A stretch of DNA of 64,000 bases from Nonomuraea thailandensis (GTDB lineage Bacteria > Actinomycetota > Actinomycetes > Streptosporangiales > Streptosporangiaceae). This document shows positions 41,955-50,956 of this stretch, piece by piece. The stretch's first letter is position 1. Each line of letters starts with the position of its first letter. A model generated the notes under the pieces. It saw nothing but the letters and a program-made list of their open reading frames with translations. It searched no databases and was not told the DNA's origin. A program made the position numbers and the translations under genes. The stretch lies in assembly GCF_024172165.1 (NCBI RefSeq), contig NZ_JAMZEB010000002.1, positions 744,001 to 808,000 of the forward strand. Direction: 5' to 3'.

Positions 41955-44900
41955 GTGAGTATCCACGCCGTGAGCCCCCTGTTCGTCGGGCGTGCCCGCG
42001 AGCTCGCCGCTCTCGGTGACGCCCTGGCCAGATCGCGTGCCGGAGCGTCGTCCACCGTGCTGGTGGGCGGCGAGGCCGGCGTCGGCAAGACGCGGCTGGT
42101 CAAGGAGTTCGTCGACCACCGGGCAGGAGACGCCCTGGTGCTCGTCGGCGGCTGCCTGGAGCTGGGCACGGAGGGCCTGCCGTTCGCGCCGTTCACCGCC
42201 GTGCTGCGCGGGCTGGTGCGCGAGCTGGGCCGCGACGCGGTGGCCGCGCTCGTGCCCGGCGGCAACGCGCGCGCCCTGGCGCGGCTGCTGCCCGAGTTCG
42301 GAGAGCCGGGCAAGGACGGGCCCGAGGCCAGGGCACGGCTGTTCGAGCAGGTGCTCGGGCTGCTGGAGCGGCTGGCCGAGGAGCGGCCCGTGGTGCTGAT
42401 CGTGGAGGACGCCCACTGGGCCGACCGCTCCACCCGCGACCTGCTGACGTTCCTCGTGCGCTATCAGCGTACGGCGGCCCGCCTGCTCGTCGTGGTGACC
42501 TACCGCACCGACGAGCTGCACCGCAACCACCCGCTGCGCCCGCTGCTCGCCGAGCTCGGCCGGGTCGAGTGGGTGACCAGGGCCGAGCTGCGCAGGCTCA
42601 CCCGCAGGGAGGCCGTCGCCCTGGCGGCCGGGATCCTGGAGCGGGAGCCGTCCCCCGCCGACATGGACCTCATCTACGCGCGCAGCGAGGGCAACCCGCT
42701 GTTCGTCGAGGCGCTGCTCAACGAGTGCGGTGGTGGCGAGGCGCTGCCCGAGTCGCTGCGCGACCTGCTGCTGGCCAGCGTCGAGCGGCTGCCGGAGGAG
42801 ACGCAGGAGCTGCTGCGGGTGGCCAGCGCCGGCGGCCAGCGCATCGAGCACGCCCTGCTCAGCGCCGTCGCCGGGCTCGACGAGAACGCGCTGTCACGCG
42901 CCCTGCGGCCCGCCGTCGCGGGCAACGTGCTGGTGGTCGACGGCGAGGGCTACAGCTTCCGCCACGCCCTCATCCGCGAGGCGCTCCACGACGACCTGCT
43001 GCCCGGCGAGCACGTCCGCCTGCACACCCGCTACGCCGAGGCGCTGGAGCGCGACCTGTCGATCCTGCCCGCCCCGCGCGGCGCGATCGAGCTGGCCCAC
43101 CACTGGCACTCCGCCCACGACTCCACCTGGGCGCTGACCAGCGCCTGGCACGCCGCCGCCGCGGCCCGCAAGTCCACCGCCTACGACGAGCAGCTCCGCA
43201 TGCTGTCCCGGGTGCTGGAGCTGTGGGACCAGGTGCCCGACGCGATCGAGCGCATCGGCGCCGACCGCATCGACGTGCTCAGGCAGACGGCCACGGTCGC
43301 GCACCTGTCCGGCGAGTACGAGCGCAGCATCGCCATGGCCAGCGCAGCGCTCGACGAGCTCGATCACTGCGTCGACCCGATCAGGGCCGCCATGCTGCTG
43401 CGCCAGCGCGGCCTGACCCGCTACGACCTGAGCCGCCCCGGCCACCTCGAAGACCTGCGCACGGCCGCCGCCCTCGTCCCCGCCGACCAGCTCAAGCTGC
43501 GCGGCCAGGTGCTGGAGAGCCTGTCGCGCATGCTCCACCGCCCGGAGGACCGGCCGGAGCGGCAGGCCACCGCCCGGCACGCCATGGAGATCGGCCACGA
43601 GGTCGGCGACGCCAACGTCGAGGCGCACGCCATGATCAGCCTCACCTGGGGGCACTCCTGCTACTCCGACATGGACTCCCAGCTCGCCGCGTTCGCCGAG
43701 GCGCGCCGCATCGCCTCCCGCGACGAGGCGTACAACGCGCTGATGCGCTGCGCGATCTCCGAGTCCGACGCGCTGGAAGGCTGCGGCATGCACGAGCGGG
43801 CCGCGCAGGTCGCCCGCGAGGGGGTCGAGGAGGCCCGCCAGTACGGCCTGGCCCGCACGTCGGGCACGTTCCTGTCGATCAACCTGGCCGAGCCGCTGGT
43901 GTCGCTGGGCCGCTGGGACGAGGCGCTCCAGGTGGTCGAGCACGCCCTCGAGCTCGCGCCGCCCGCCCCCTACCGGGCCAGCCTGCAGGGCTTCGCCACC
44001 GACATCGCGCTGGCGCGCGGGCAGTTCGACCGGGCCGAGAAGTCACTGGACGCGTCCCGGAGCGTGCTGTCCCGGGGCAGCTACCGTGACCAGACGACGC
44101 TGCCCCACCTGTGCAGGGAGATCCGGCTGCTGCAGGCGCGGGGGCAGCTCGACCAGGCCGTGGAGACGGCGGCGCGCGCCCTGGAAGAGCGCGACCTGGT
44201 GAGCAACCCGCGCTATGCCTGGCCGGTGCTGGTGGCCGTCGCGCAGCTCGTCTGGGCCGCGGTGCCGCCGTTGCGGCTCATGGGCGCCACGGCGGGCCCC
44301 GGCACGGCCGAGCCCAGCGAGGCCGCGAACTTGGCGCACTCGGCGCAGTCCGAAGGGTCCGCGCGGTCCGTGAGGTCCGCGGAGTCCGGGGGGTCCATGG
44401 GATCCGCGCGGTCTGTGGGGTCCGCGCAGTTCGGCGGAGCCGGGCAGTTCGGGCAGTTCGCGGAGCCTTCGGAGCTGGGGGCGGTCGCGCGGCTCGCGCT
44501 GTCGCTGCTGCCGCGGCTGCGGGCGCTCGGCGGGGAGCTGCTGGCCGAGGGCGATCTGCAGCAGGCGCACCGGCTCACGTTCGGCGCGCTGACCGGGCCC
44601 GAGGCGCCGCTGGAGCACGCGGCCGAGGCGGTCGCCTGGCGGCTGAAGGCGTGGGACCTGGCGGTGGGGGCGTGGGAGGCGTTGCGGGAGCCGTACGCCG
44701 AGGCGCTCTGCCTGCTGGGCGCGGCGCAGGCGGCGCTCGCGTCCGGCGACCGGCAGGGGGCGGCGGCCCGGATCACCCGCTCCCGCGACCTGGCCCGCGA
44801 GCTCGGCGCCACGCCGCTGCTGGAGCAGCTCGACACCTTCGCGCGGCGGGCCAGGATCGGCGGCGGCTCGGAGGAGGCCGCCGGCGGGCAGCCGCTCGGG

Positions 44901-45089
44901 CTCACGGCTCGGGAGCTGGAGGTGCTGCGGGAGGTGACGAGCGGGCGGAGCAACCGCGAGATCGCCGAGGAGCTGGTCATCTCGGTCAAGACGGTGAGCG
45001 TGCACGTGTCGAACATCCTGGCCAAGCTGGGGGTGGCCACACGCGGCGAGGCCGCCGCCACGGCCCACCGCCTGCGCCTGTTCGACTGA
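41955..45089 (+). CDS. Large ATP-binding LuxR-family regulator (LAL type)
   Basis: The 1044-residue protein has an N-terminal AAA/STAND ATPase (FVGRARELAAL; Walker A GGEAGVGKTRLVKEF; Walker B VVLIVEDAHWADRS), then long TPR-like helical repeats. The C-terminal LuxR HTH reads LTARELEVLREVTSGRSNRE, IAEELVISVKTVSVHVSNI and LAKLGVATRGEA. Such proteins activate pathway genes after nucleotide and ligand binding. A Ser/Gly/Arg low-complexity insert (SARSVRSAESGGSMGSARSV and following, near residues 783-840) interrupts the helical region. GTG 41955 is chosen; the upstream 24 bases in frame look non-coding. Confidence 0.88.
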   Translation: MSIHAVSPLFVGRARELAALGDALARSRAGASSTVLVGGEAGVGKTRLVKEFVDHRAGDALVLVGGCLELGTEGLPFAPFTAVLRGLVRELGRDAVAALVPGGNARALARLLPEFGEPGKDGPEARARLFEQVLGLLERLAEERPVVLIVEDAHWADRSTRDLLTFLVRYQRTAARLLVVVTYRTDELHRNHPLRPLLAELGRVEWVTRAELRRLTRREAVALAAGILEREPSPADMDLIYARSEGNPLFVEALLNECGGGEALPESLRDLLLASVERLPEETQELLRVASAGGQRIEHALLSAVAGLDENALSRALRPAVAGNVLVVDGEGYSFRHALIREALHDDLLPGEHVRLHTRYAEALERDLSILPAPRGAIELAHHWHSAHDSTWALTSAWHAAAAARKSTAYDEQLRMLSRVLELWDQVPDAIERIGADRIDVLRQTATVAHLSGEYERSIAMASAALDELDHCVDPIRAAMLLRQRGLTRYDLSRPGHLEDLRTAAALVPADQLKLRGQVLESLSRMLHRPEDRPERQATARHAMEIGHEVGDANVEAHAMISLTWGHSCYSDMDSQLAAFAEARRIASRDEAYNALMRCAISESDALEGCGMHERAAQVAREGVEEARQYGLARTSGTFLSINLAEPLVSLGRWDEALQVVEHALELAPPAPYRASLQGFATDIALARGQFDRAEKSLDASRSVLSRGSYRDQTTLPHLCREIRLLQARGQLDQAVETAARALEERDLVSNPRYAWPVLVAVAQLVWAAVPPLRLMGATAGPGTAEPSEAANLAHSAQSEGSARSVRSAESGGSMGSARSVGSAQFGGAGQFGQFAEPSELGAVARLALSLLPRLRALGGELLAEGDLQQAHRLTFGALTGPEAPLEHAAEAVAWRLKAWDLAVGAWEALREPYAEALCLLGAAQAALASGDRQGAAARITRSRDLARELGATPLLEQLDTFARRARIGGGSEEAAGGQPLGLTARELEVLREVTSGRSNREIAEELVISVKTVSVHVSNILAKLGVATRGEAAATAHRLRLFD

Positions 45090-45152
45090 CGCCCGCCATG
45101 ACGCCCCGCCTGCGCTTGTCGGGCGGCGCTCGGGCGTCGGGCCGTCTGCGGG

Positions 45153-45259
45153 TGTCGGGCGGCGCTCGCTGTGACGGAACGCCTGGGTCGTGGGGCGGGC
45201 ATCCGTTGCGTCGGGCTGCCTGCGGCTGTTGGGCGGCGCTCGCTGTGACGGAACGCCTG
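45153..45259. repeat. Two 33-bp direct repeats in a convergent intergenic region
   Basis: Copies at 45153-45185 and 45227-45259 differ at one base, with weaker extension on the left. The 228-bp gap (45090-45317) between the LuxR and esterase genes also has shorter GGGCGGCGCTCG copies at about 45121-45132. I see no gene in this gap. Confidence 0.8.
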
Positions 45260-45317
45260 CCGCTCTTCGGAGCGGTGGCCGCCTGCGGTGGTGTGGTCGA
45301 GGCCCGGCCGGGGCGCG

Positions 45318-46748
45318 TCACTGCGGCTTGTAGTGGGAGAAGACCTCCCGCACCTCCTGGGGTGAGCAGGCGAGGGCGGTCTCGTCGGGGTCGGCGCCCG
45401 TGACGTGGGGCAGGTGCACGACGAGGTCGTAGGCGTCCAGCGGGCTCACGGGGGCATGGAAGGTGCCGAAACCGGCGCGCTGGACGGTGGCGGCGCGGAC
45501 GGCGTCGGTGTCGGCGGCGGACAGCCGCCGAAGGTCCACGACGAAGGGGCCGTCGTGGCTGGCGTGCATGAGGGCGTCCAGGCTGCCGGGCTCCGGCGGC
45601 TGCGCGGGGGCGAAGATCGTGCCGGACTGGAAGGCGGCGGCGTCGGAGTTGAGCATCTGCCCGGTGCCGAAGGTGGCGCCGATGACCAGGTAGTCGTCGC
45701 CGAGCCGGTCGGCCAGGTGCATGCCCATCGGGGTCACCGGGTCCATGCCGGGGAGCACGCCGGGCCAGCGCTGGACGTGACCGTTGTGGGCGGCCAGGAC
45801 GATCCGGTCCTCCCGCCGCAGGATCCACTCGACCGTGTCGGCGATCTCGGCGTCGCGGTTGTACATCACGCTCCGCTGGTCGCCGCGGCTCATGTCGCGG
45901 ATGACCGCCTCCAGCGTGACGACGAGCCGCATCGAGCGCAGCGCCCGCTCGTACGCCTCGGCGCCGGTGCGCCGGACGTACTCCAGACGCCGGCCCCGCA
46001 TCCGTACGGCGAGGGCGGCCAGGCCCGCCGTCAGCGCGTCCTTCGTCCCGGCGGGGAGCTGGGCGTAGGCGGCCAGGGTCGCGGGAGCGGCGAACGCGGA
46101 CGTCGCCGCGAAGGCCGCGGACGTCTCCCGGACGGCCGGGTCGAGGTCGAAGCCGGGGTCGGCCTGCGCGAGGTAGGCGGACACGGCGTCCAGGCCGGGC
46201 AGCAGGGAGGCGTTCTGGCCGCCCAGGTCGATGCCGTAGAAGCCGATGGGGCGCTCGGCGGTGGCGTTGTGCCGGCGCATCCACTCCAGGTGCGCGCCCA
46301 TCTGCCGCCACAGGCCGGTCAGCGAGGTCAGGCCGCTCGCCATGATGCGACCGAGCCGATCGTCCGCGCCATGGGCGTCTCGTCCCTGGGCGTCTCGCCC
46401 CTGGTCGTCCCTGCGCTGGTCGTTCCCGCGCTGGTCGTTCCCGCGCTGGTCGTCCGCGTGCTGGTCGTTCCGGTGGCGGATCCAGGCGTCGGTGTGCCGG
46501 CCCTCCGTGAAGCCGGTCTCCATCGCGTACGCGCCGAAACCGTGCCGCTCGACCAGGTAGCGCAGCAGGCGATGGCGCAGCTCGTAGGTCTCGCGGTTGT
46601 AGTGCGCGCTCTCGCCGATCGCCACCACCCGCGCGTCGCCGATCGCGTCGTCCAGCCATTCGAGGTCGTTCAGCGCGGCGGCGGGATCCAGGGTGCGCAG
46701 GGGGATGATCGCCGTGTCGCCGAGCCGGGCCTGCGGTGTCGTCGTCAC
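45318..46748 (-). CDS. Erythromycin esterase-like hydrolase
   Basis: The 476-residue protein belongs to the EreA/EreB superfamily. VVAIGESAHYNRE places Glu46 and His49 at the positions of the essential Glu/His in Ere enzymes, and VLAAHNGHVQRW supplies the second His pair. Ere enzymes open macrolide lactones by hydrolysis, but many actinomycete relatives have unknown substrates. A polar repeat (GNDQR/DDQGRDAQGRDA type, residues about 93-122) interrupts the early domain. GTG 46748 is the start. The winged-helix gene at 46814 is divergent, only 65 bp away, and probably controls it. Confidence 0.75.
   Translation of the reverse strand: MTTTPQARLGDTAIIPLRTLDPAAALNDLEWLDDAIGDARVVAIGESAHYNRETYELRHRLLRYLVERHGFGAYAMETGFTEGRHTDAWIRHRNDQHADDQRGNDQRGNDQRRDDQGRDAQGRDAHGADDRLGRIMASGLTSLTGLWRQMGAHLEWMRRHNATAERPIGFYGIDLGGQNASLLPGLDAVSAYLAQADPGFDLDPAVRETSAAFAATSAFAAPATLAAYAQLPAGTKDALTAGLAALAVRMRGRRLEYVRRTGAEAYERALRSMRLVVTLEAVIRDMSRGDQRSVMYNRDAEIADTVEWILRREDRIVLAAHNGHVQRWPGVLPGMDPVTPMGMHLADRLGDDYLVIGATFGTGQMLNSDAAAFQSGTIFAPAQPPEPGSLDALMHASHDGPFVVDLRRLSAADTDAVRAATVQRAGFGTFHAPVSPLDAYDLVVHLPHVTGADPDETALACSPQEVREVFSHYKPQ
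46398..46472 (-). repeat. Five 15-bp in-frame repeats in the esterase gene
   Basis: Units start at 46398, 46413, 46428, 46443 and 46458; the second and third are identical. They encode five-residue repeats of the GNDQR type, inserted in an otherwise well-formed esterase domain. Confidence 0.8.
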
Positions 46749-46769
46749 TGGTTGCCCTTCATGTTCAAT

Positions 46770-46813
46770 GTTTCCAACTTTGGGAACAGTACCAGGTATG
46801 GGAATATTGGGAA
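46770..46813. promoter_or_regulatory. Clustered GGGAA elements between esterase and regulator genes
   Basis: GTTTCC (46770-46775) and GGGAAC (46782-46787) form a near-perfect dyad with one mismatch. Further GGGAA copies lie at 46800-46804 and 46809-46813, the last touching the regulator's start codon. The 65-bp gap is AT-rich for this genome. It probably holds both promoters and the regulator's binding sites. Confidence 0.5.
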
Positions 46814-47365
46814 ATGGACACGCTTGAGTTGATCTTGCATCCCATCCGGTTGCGCATCATGTGGGCCTTGTCGGGCGGGCGGATCCGCACCACGTCCGAG
46901 CTGTGCGAGAGCCTGCCCGACGTGCCCAAGACCACTCTCTACCGGCACGTCGGCCTGCTCGCCGACGCCGGGCTGCTGGAGGTGGCCGGCGAGCAGCGGG
47001 TGCGGGGGGTGGTCGAGCGCCACTACCGGCTGCGGCAGGGCGCCACCGACATCGACCTCGACACGGCCAGGACGATGACGCTGGAGGATCACCGGCACGG
47101 GTTCGCGGCGGCCATGGCGGCGCTGCTGGCCGAGTTCAACGCCTATCTCGACCGGCCGGCGGCCGATCCGGAGGTCGACCGGGTGGGGTACCGGCAGGGG
47201 ACGTTGTGGCTCAGCCCGGAGGAGATGGGGGAGGTGGCGATCGAGCTGCGGGACGTGCTCAGGGCCCGCGCGGGCAACGGGCCCGGGGCGGGGCGGGTGC
47301 CGTACGTGCTGAGTGCGATCTTCTTCCCGACGCAGGAGCCCGGGGAGGGCGGCGTCAGGCGGTGA
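46814..47365 (+). CDS. ArsR-like winged-helix transcriptional regulator
   Basis: The 183-residue protein has an N-terminal winged helix: LELILHPIRLRIMWALSGGR, TTSELCESLPDVPKTTLYRH and GLLADAGLLEVAGEQRVRG. The form is that of ArsR/YhcF-type repressors. The C-terminal half contains helices and LWLSPEEMGEVAIELRDVLR, a segment common in this subfamily. It is divergent from the esterase gene and is its probable regulator. ATG 46814 is chosen because translation upstream would run through the promoter region. Confidence 0.85.
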   Translation: MDTLELILHPIRLRIMWALSGGRIRTTSELCESLPDVPKTTLYRHVGLLADAGLLEVAGEQRVRGVVERHYRLRQGATDIDLDTARTMTLEDHRHGFAAAMAALLAEFNAYLDRPAADPEVDRVGYRQGTLWLSPEEMGEVAIELRDVLRARAGNGPGAGRVPYVLSAIFFPTQEPGEGGVRR

Positions 47366-49943
47366 GCTGGGCTTCCAGGCGGTAGCCGTCCACCGTGACG
47401 TACACCTGGTCGCCCGGGCGGGCGTTCAGGCGCATGAGGACGGGCTGCAGCGAGTCGAAGACCGGCTGGTGGCCCTGCCAGACCAGGACGATCGCGTTGT
47501 CGCCCGGCCCCGTCACCGACAGCAGGGTGCCGGGACGCATGCCGAGCTGCGCCGCGTACCCCTCGGGCACGGCCACCGGGCCGCCCCTGAGGTGCTCGGG
47601 TGTGACCTCTATGCGCTGCCAGCGGCGCGGGTCGGAGGACGGGCTCGGCAGCGGCGGAGGAGGCGTGGACGGGGCGCCCGCCAGGCCGCCCGCGGGCAGC
47701 ATCGACGAGCGGCCGCCCGACAGCGCCGACAGCGTGGCGAGCGCGGCGGAGGGGTCGATGGCGCCGCTCGTCGCCGCCGGGATGGGCTGGCCGCCCCGGT
47801 GGTGGTGGCCGTTGGCACCGGGCGTGCGGCGGGGGAGGGGCTGGGCCGGAGACGGGGCCGAGGCCGCCTGGTCGGGTCCGGTCTCGGGAGGCAACGCGTC
47901 GAGCCAGGCCTTGGCCGAGTGGGCGCGGATGCCCAGCTCGCTCATCAGCTCCACGACGTCGGCGTCGGGCGAGCTCGCGGCCAGGAGCTGCCGCGTACGG
48001 GCCTGCAGGCCGTGGATGTCGCCCACGACGAGCCAGCCGTCCTGGAGACGGCGGTCGGGCATCAGCGTCACCAGCACCCGCCACAGCGGCGTGCGCAGCG
48101 ACGGGACCATCACCGGGTGGGCCGGGTCCGCGCCGATGAGCTGCTCCTCGGTGGCCGCCGCGCCCAGCCACTCGGTCAGGCGGAACATGTGGCCGGTGAC
48201 CGGCGCGGACTCGGAGGAGCGCAGCCACTGCAGGACGCGTTCCTCGGCGGTGCGCTGGGCCTGGGAGAGCGCCTCCCGCTCCACCAGCATCTTGTGGGCG
48301 AGCGTACGCAGGCTGACCGGGTCCTCGGCGAACAGCCGGTGCACGGCGACGGCCAGCTCCAGCTTGTCCAGGCCGCGGAAGAGGCTGTCCACCACCCGGA
48401 CCATCGCGTGGTCGGTGTCGGAGGGGACGGGGGTGGGGTAGCTCTTGGCGGGGTCGGCGCCGCCGGGGAGGGGCGGGATCGAGCCGGCCGGGGTGGATCC
48501 GGGAGTGCCGGGGAGCGGGGAGGCGCCGGGTCGAGGGCCTGGTGCGCCGGCGTTCGAGCCGGGAGCCCCGGAGCCAGGAGTGCTGGGGACGGGGGAGCCG
48601 GGAGTGCCCGGGACGGGACCGGCTGCTCCGGGACGGGACGGGAGGGCGTTCGGGTCCTGGCGTCCGGGCTGCGGGCCCGTGGGGCGTTGCGGGAGGCGTT
48701 CCTGCTGCCCGGGGGCCGGGCGCTGCGGCAGGCCGCCCTCGCCGGCGAACCCCTGGCGCGGCCCGCCCGGCGACTGCGCGGGGAACGAGCCCGTCTCACG
48801 CGACCCCGGCGTGCCGTCGGCCGCGGGGAAGGAACCGGTCTGGCGCTCACCTGGTACGGCGGGAAAGGAGCCGGTCTGGCGCTCACCTGGTACGGCGGGA
48901 AAGGAGCCGGTCTGGCGCTCACCTGGTACGGCGGGAAAGGAGCCGGTCTGGCGCTCACCCGGTACCGCGGGAAAGGACCCCGTCTGGCGCTCACCCGGTA
49001 CCGCGGGGAACGAGCCGGTCTGGCGCTCACCGGGCACCGCCGGAAAGGAGCCTGTCTGGCGTTCGCCCGGCACGGCGGGGAACGAGCCGGTCTGGCGGGA
49101 TCCGGGTGTGCCGTCGGCCGCGGGCGGCGCGGGGAAGGAGCCCGGCTGGCGTTCCGAGGGCTGTTGCGGTGCGCCGGGGAAGGACCCGGGCGTCGCGTCG
49201 GCTGCCGGGAAGGGGCCGCTCTGGCGCTCGCCCGGCACGGCGGGGAAGGAGCCGGTCTGGCGTTCACCGGGCACGGCGGGGAAGGGGCCGCTCTGGCGCT
49301 CGCCGGGCACCGCCGGGAAGGAGCCTGTCTGGCGTGCCCCCGGGCCGTTGTCGGCGGCGGCGGGCAGCGGGAAGGAGCCGGTCTGGCGCGGCCCGGCCGC
49401 GGGGGAGGGCTGCGCGGCGAAGGAGCCCGTACCGGCGGAGGAGGCGGGCGCCTGGCCGCGCTGGAGCGGCCGGGTGACCTCCGGATGGCCCGCCTGGGCG
49501 GCGGCGACGGGAACCTCGCGCTGGGCCGGGATGCGGCCGAGGATCTCGCGGAAGACCGACCCGATCACGGCCTCGGGCGTGGCCGACGGGGTGGACAGGT
49601 CGCTGGGCGACAGGCGGCGCAGCCGCTGCCAGCCGCCGAGGCCGGCGATCGCCGTGCGGGTGGCCTCGGGCCAGCCCGGCAGCGCGGGATCGATGTGGTG
49701 AACCGTCAGCGCGGGCAGCAGGTCGGCCAGCGGCAGATGGTCCCAGCGGGAGGAGGCCAGCCGGGCCAGGCGGTCGCAGATCCAGTCGAGCCCCGCCGTG
49801 CCGAGCGCCTTGGACAGCGCCAGGGAGGACCACCACCCCGCGGGCAGGCGCGGATCACCCAACGCCTCGGCCACCTGCTGCGGGCGGCTCCAACGCAGCG
49901 CAGGGACTAGGTCGCTCAGGCAGATCGATGACTCGACTTCCAT
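47355..49943 (-). CDS. Unrecognised 862-residue protein with TGSFPAVPGE repeats and a sigma-4-like HTH
   Basis: Residues 1-150 form a folded helical domain (LPAGWWSSLALSKALGTAG, IAGLGGWQRLRRLSPSDL). Residues about 150-520 are Pro/Gly/Ser-rich and disordered, built on a 12-residue repeat RQTGSFPAVPGE present about 10 times. Residues about 525-600 (LELAVAVHRLFAEDPVSLRT, LAHKMLVEREALSQAQRTAE) resemble the sigma region 4-type HTH. The C-terminus (TPEHLRGGPVAVPEGYAAQL then PGDQVYVTVDGYRLEAQLTA) is a small beta-rich domain. I do not recognise the family. The two folded ends joined by a long elastic linker suggest a DNA- or protein-bridging role. Ten bases overlap the end of the ArsR-like gene. Confidence 0.65.
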   Translation of the reverse strand: MEVESSICLSDLVPALRWSRPQQVAEALGDPRLPAGWWSSLALSKALGTAGLDWICDRLARLASSRWDHLPLADLLPALTVHHIDPALPGWPEATRTAIAGLGGWQRLRRLSPSDLSTPSATPEAVIGSVFREILGRIPAQREVPVAAAQAGHPEVTRPLQRGQAPASSAGTGSFAAQPSPAAGPRQTGSFPLPAAADNGPGARQTGSFPAVPGERQSGPFPAVPGERQTGSFPAVPGERQSGPFPAADATPGSFPGAPQQPSERQPGSFPAPPAADGTPGSRQTGSFPAVPGERQTGSFPAVPGERQTGSFPAVPGERQTGSFPAVPGERQTGSFPAVPGERQTGSFPAVPGERQTGSFPAVPGERQTGSFPAADGTPGSRETGSFPAQSPGGPRQGFAGEGGLPQRPAPGQQERLPQRPTGPQPGRQDPNALPSRPGAAGPVPGTPGSPVPSTPGSGAPGSNAGAPGPRPGASPLPGTPGSTPAGSIPPLPGGADPAKSYPTPVPSDTDHAMVRVVDSLFRGLDKLELAVAVHRLFAEDPVSLRTLAHKMLVEREALSQAQRTAEERVLQWLRSSESAPVTGHMFRLTEWLGAAATEEQLIGADPAHPVMVPSLRTPLWRVLVTLMPDRRLQDGWLVVGDIHGLQARTRQLLAASSPDADVVELMSELGIRAHSAKAWLDALPPETGPDQAASAPSPAQPLPRRTPGANGHHHRGGQPIPAATSGAIDPSAALATLSALSGGRSSMLPAGGLAGAPSTPPPPLPSPSSDPRRWQRIEVTPEHLRGGPVAVPEGYAAQLGMRPGTLLSVTGPGDNAIVLVWQGHQPVFDSLQPVLMRLNARPGDQVYVTVDGYRLEAQLTA
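48841..49092 (-). repeat. 36-bp minisatellite, seven head-to-tail copies
   Basis: Seven contiguous 36-bp units run from 48841 to 49092; the first three are identical and the others differ at a few sites. They encode RQTGSFPAVPGE. High identity suggests recent slippage or recombination, so copy number may vary between strains. Confidence 0.92.
49222..49329 (-). repeat. Second block of the 36-bp minisatellite, three copies
   Basis: Units at 49222-49257, 49258-49293 and 49294-49329 encode RQTGSFP/RQSGPFP variants of the same 12-residue repeat. They are separated from the main array by about 130 bp of degenerate copies. Confidence 0.88.
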
Positions 49944-50026
49944 CGGCGGACCTTATCCTCCCCAGTGAGCCGCGTGGTGCTGCCCGTAACGCATGTGGCT
50001 AATGGTGCAGCCTACGCGGCAAGCTA

Positions 50027-50956
50027 TCAATCAGTGTGAATAGGGTAAAGACGGTTCAGATCCAAACCGTACCGTGGACGGCCGCCCACCTGGGCCACAC
50101 ATTCGGCACCGGCACGGCAACCGGCCTGCAAGGCGGCCTGTTCGTCGGCGCCGAGCAGTTTCGCGGCGAGGAACCCGGCGGCGAACGCGTCACCCGCCCC
50201 CGTGGAGTCGACGACCTCGGCGGACACCCCTTCAGCGGTGGCCACCACCTCGCCGTCCACGGCGGCCAGCGCGCCCTTCGCGCCCAGCTTCACCACCGCT
50301 GTGCCATATCTCTCACTCAAGTGTACGGCCGCCTGCTCCGGCGTCCTGGCCCCGGTGAGGAGGAGGGCCTCGTCGAGGTTCGGGATGATCAGGCCGGCCG
50401 GCGCGGTCTCGCGGGTGAAACGTTCAACGCCGAAGTCGCGCAGCGGGCCCGTGGAGGCCGGATCGACGCTGATGGCGACGCCCGCCGCCGCGGCGTCCGC
50501 CATGGCGCGCCTGGCCAGGTCCAGCCCGGCCTCGGCGAACAGGATGTAGCCCGACAGGTGCAGCCGGGCCATGCCGTCGAGCAGGGCCGGGTCCCAGTCG
50601 GCCGCCGAGATGAGGCCGCCTGCGCCGCGGTTGGTGAGCATCGAGCGCTCGCCGCTTCGATCCACCATCGCGATCACGACCGCTGTGGGACGGTCGGGAT
50701 CCACGGCCATGTGCGGGTGCACGCCCGTCTTGACCAGCTCGGTCGTGTGCCACTCGCTGCTGTCGTAGCCGAGCCTGGCCAGCAGGTGCACCTCGGCGCC
50801 CAGGCAGGCGGCCCAGGCGGCGGTGTTCGCGCCGGAGCCGCCGGGGCGCAGCACGATGTCGGCGGCCGTGTCGGTGCCGGAGCGCACCGGGGAGCCGTGC
50901 AACGCCACCACATCGGTGACGACGTCACCGATGATCAGGATGGCGTTGTCGGTCAC
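50027..50956 (-). CDS. PfkB-family carbohydrate kinase, probable pseudouridine kinase
   Basis: The 309-residue protein begins ILIIGDVVTDVVALHG and has PfkB signature 1 (GGSGANTAAWAACLGAEV) and signature 2 (VDSTGAGDAFAAGFLAAKL, with the catalytic Asp). PfkB enzymes phosphorylate sugars and nucleosides. Its GTG overlaps the psuG TGA by four bases (GTGA), so it likely supplies pseudouridine 5'-phosphate to PsuG. Confidence 0.85.
   Translation of the reverse strand: MTDNAILIIGDVVTDVVALHGSPVRSGTDTAADIVLRPGGSGANTAAWAACLGAEVHLLARLGYDSSEWHTTELVKTGVHPHMAVDPDRPTAVVIAMVDRSGERSMLTNRGAGGLISAADWDPALLDGMARLHLSGYILFAEAGLDLARRAMADAAAAGVAISVDPASTGPLRDFGVERFTRETAPAGLIIPNLDEALLLTGARTPEQAAVHLSERYGTAVVKLGAKGALAAVDGEVVATAEGVSAEVVDSTGAGDAFAAGFLAAKLLGADEQAALQAGCRAGAECVAQVGGRPRYGLDLNRLYPIHTD

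Noticed and set aside
47313..49910. Long plus-strand open frame opposite the repeat-rich 862-residue gene
   Set aside because: It is an antisense shadow caused by GC-rich codons and the 36-bp repeats. Its product is Gly/Arg low complexity, while the minus strand has folded domains at both ends.
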